30,358 nt of DNA from NCBI GenBank assembly GCA_001839685.1, contig MLAK01001155.1, forward strand, positions 1-30,358, written 5' to 3'. This DNA comes from Tritrichomonas foetus. Its lineage: Eukaryota > Parabasalia > Tritrichomonadida > Tritrichomonadidae. Below the pieces are notes generated by a model that saw only the letters and a list, made by a program, of their open reading frames with translations, was not told the origin of the DNA and made no database searches. Made by a program: the position numbers and the translations under genes. Positions 28,232-30,358 of the stretch are shown piece by piece (position 1 is the stretch's first letter; every line of letters starts with the position of its first letter).

Positions 28232-28550
28232 CTTCATCAGAAAAAACTCGTCGAGACAGCGATCCTGATGTCCTAAAACAACAAACTTCTTCTGAATTTA
28301 TTACTCTATAATATTGGCTTGTGCTCAGATTCATTAATAAACAAATTGACCGAACAGTAATCATTGGACCTATGGATTACAATAATTCTATTTGTTTCTT
28401 CAGGCTATCAGCTGATCGAAATTGAGCCAAAAGGGTTCTGTGAATAAGATGTCTATCATCCGGTCCATATATTGCTAGACATCTGGATAAAGATGGAACT
28501 GGAAAATGATCCATGAATAGAAATGACTTTCTTAACGTACATAAAAACAT
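28176..28550 (-). pseudogene. N-terminal transposase fragment with HTH, ending in poly-Asn
   Basis: From the ATG at 28550 one frame runs to 28176 with a single stop (TAA, 28379-28377). Readable parts are FMDHFPVPSLSRCLAIYGPD, then IHRTLLAQFRSADSLKKQIE. After the stop comes a helix-turn-helix-like stretch, ITVRSICLLMNLSTSQYYRV, then LSRRVFSDED and ten Asn. HTH plus R-R-x-x-[ST]-x-[ED]-[ED] is how trichomonad pogo/Tc1-type transposases begin, so this is probably the DNA-binding third of one. No catalytic motif follows: the frame runs into the microsatellite and stops. One A-to-T change (AAA to TAA) could explain the internal stop, so decay is recent here. It could instead be an unrelated HTH protein. 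Confidence 0.5.
28198..28230. repeat. (TTA)11 trinucleotide microsatellite
   Basis: Eleven perfect TTA units. On the minus strand it lies in the frame of the transposase fragment and encodes a run of about ten Asn. Confidence 0.92.
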
Positions 28551-28562
28551 TCTTCTCTTCAA

Positions 28563-30358
28563 TTTTTCCTTCTTGTTATTGAATAATATTTATTTATACT
28601 ATGTAAAGAAGATATTTAATTCAATAAAAATAATTTTCAGCATTTCTGCATAATTGCAATATTTCGTTAATTAATTTTTAAATTGCCAGATTTTCTTATT
28701 TTTAGGTTTATTAGTTAGTATACATTATATACACTAATTGAGAGTTCTTGTATGTAAGCATAAAATGAAATAAACTTTAAATAAATCATTTTTTATTTCT
28801 ATTTCGACCAATTTCGTTCACAATCATTAACTGTTTATGAATCAATCAAAAAGTTTTGTTTTATTTCTAACTTGACGTTTTTTCCCAAAATGACACAACT
28901 ATAGGTTTAAAAGATCTAGACGTTTTATTTTTCGATGCATTTCAAAAAGAAAATAAAGTAATCAATTCTTTTCAGCTTGTAATTGGTCAAAAAAGAGATT
29001 TTTTCAATAAATAAATGGCCATTAAAATACGTTTATTCTTATCAAAATATGAATAAAAGTAAAATACAATTATCTTTTAAATCTATAGAATACAATCAAT
29101 TTTCATTTGATATCTTGAACATCACCATAAAGGTCATATAACATATACACCCTTCAATGTCGGTGTGTCTTCTATTTTCTCGATTTAATAAAAAACATCT
29201 TTCTGGAGTTCTGCAGAGTTGGCTTGTAAACTTTTCATAATGTTTTGGATACTGTCCTCTTAACCATCTCATTTTTAACATTTCTATAACCTCAAAACGA
29301 ATTATTACCAGCTCAGCTTTGGAGAAAACGATATTCAACAAAAAATGAAAACTCACGATTCTTAGATTTTTCTATGCAACCACATCTGTTATCATTTCAG
29401 CATGATGTGGCAATAGTAGTGACAACTTCGATTACCTGTTTAATTGATTAGGTATGAAGTTAAGATCAATTTTAAAAAAAGACGATCACTTTAAACATAT
29501 GACTTTACCTATTTATGCCTTAATTACTTGTGAACATTTAAATAGCAAAAAATATATTAATGACTTTTTCGTATGATGAAATTTGAAAAAAAGAATGTTT
29601 GTTTTCATTTGGGTGAAAGAATACAATATTTCATAGTATCAATGAACAGAAATATGATATGAAAATTCTTTTTATCTCTTTTTTTTTCCAATATGGAAAT
29701 AATATAAATTTAAATATTATCTTATTTATTTTCCATTATACTTATTTTAGAATCATTGAATTATCATATTATAGTATACTCATTTTTTGAAAAATTTGTC
29801 AAATAAATAAAAAGATATTCGAGTTTTCCAACAATATACTTTTTGAATGATAATCATATTCAATTTATCTCATTTTCATTTCAAAATATCTTGATGGTTT
29901 CCTGAGTAAAGTTAATTATAATTACAGATTTAATATATAATATAGTTATTAATACCAATATTAAAATATGCTGAGTTTCATATTTTCTATCTACATCTGG
30001 ATTTCTCACAAGTACATTTTATGTTGCTCTATATAATTTTATTTGTTTTCCATTGTTTTATTTATATTCACAATTTTATGGAAATTTATAAGAAAAGGCG
30101 GAGATCTAACTTAGAACATCCAAAACTAGGGCTGAACTTTTTTATAATAGCGTTTTCAAAAAAAATTGTGAGGGCATTTTCTGGTGAAGTGTTTTTCTTG
30201 TATCCAAACTCTCAATTTTTCAATATAAGTAATCACTAAAATTCACCTTCTGTACGTTACAGATAGAAATTAATTTTTACTTAAAAACCTAAATATCTTG
30301 TCAAATATTTGTATACTTGACTAAAAAAACTCCAGGAATAAATCCTGTGTTTATGTGT
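28563..30358. other. 1.8 kb of gene-free AT-rich sequence
   Basis: No gene is supported. A minus-strand frame at 29096-29356 (GTG start, 86 codons) contains a plausible stretch (RWLRGQYPKHYEKFTSQLCR), a short plus-strand frame starts at about 29454, and a 72-codon frame lies at 30021-30239. None has a domain or a good promoter. The first may be transposon debris. Confidence 0.4.

Noticed and set aside
29096..29356. 86-codon minus-strand frame as a gene
   Set aside because: It needs a GTG start, and no motif or promoter is seen; left as possible debris.
30021..30239. 72-codon frame near the right edge
   Set aside because: Hydrophobic start from AT-rich sequence, no family resemblance.

Overview
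The window reads as nuclear DNA of a trichomonad parasite (parabasalid; Tritrichomonas/Trichomonas type). It is strongly AT-rich. The genes are intronless and packed on both strands. Some starts are preceded closely by TCAYW boxes matching the trichomonad initiator (Inr). Stop codons are often followed at once by A-rich TAAA/AATAAA-like signals. The right third holds DNA-transposon wreckage of the kinds that fill trichomonad genomes. The lineage is inferred from these features and the gene content; no database was searched.

Left two thirds (1-18 kb) is host-gene territory. In order: a possible edge gene leaving the window leftward (-); a 1971-aa protein built from very diverged repeats with a Ser/Arg-rich tail (+); a 672-aa coiled-coil protein (+); a DPY-30-motif protein (-) divergent from a small coiled-coil protein (+); a Fis1-like tail-anchored organelle-fission protein (-); a DZIP1/Iguana-like C2H2 zinc-finger protein (+); a family-3 glycoside hydrolase (beta-glucosidase type, -) broken by one in-frame TAG just before its catalytic aspartate; and a 306-aa coiled-coil protein (-). 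Several belong to classes used at basal bodies, axonemes or cytoskeleton (DPY-30, DZIP1, long coiled coils). That link is suggestive only. Nothing indicates an operon.

Right third (18-30 kb) is a transposon graveyard. In order: a hAT-type transposase relic; a Mutator-like (MULE) relic; a pogo/DDE_1-type relic; a mariner relic (DD34D style) meeting an inverted fragment of a second pogo-type transposase; unidentified minus-strand coding debris; a complete but dead Tc1-like element with readable terminal inverted repeats and TA flanks (26000-27353); and, on the minus strand, an N-terminal transposase piece ending in an Asn-coding trinucleotide microsatellite. The rest is AT-rich sequence with homopolymer runs and no supported gene.

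Most worth a second look: the single-codon interruption of the beta-glucosidase, the diverged-repeat giant protein, the hand-mapped Tc1 element, and the density of different transposon superfamilies in about 10 kb.
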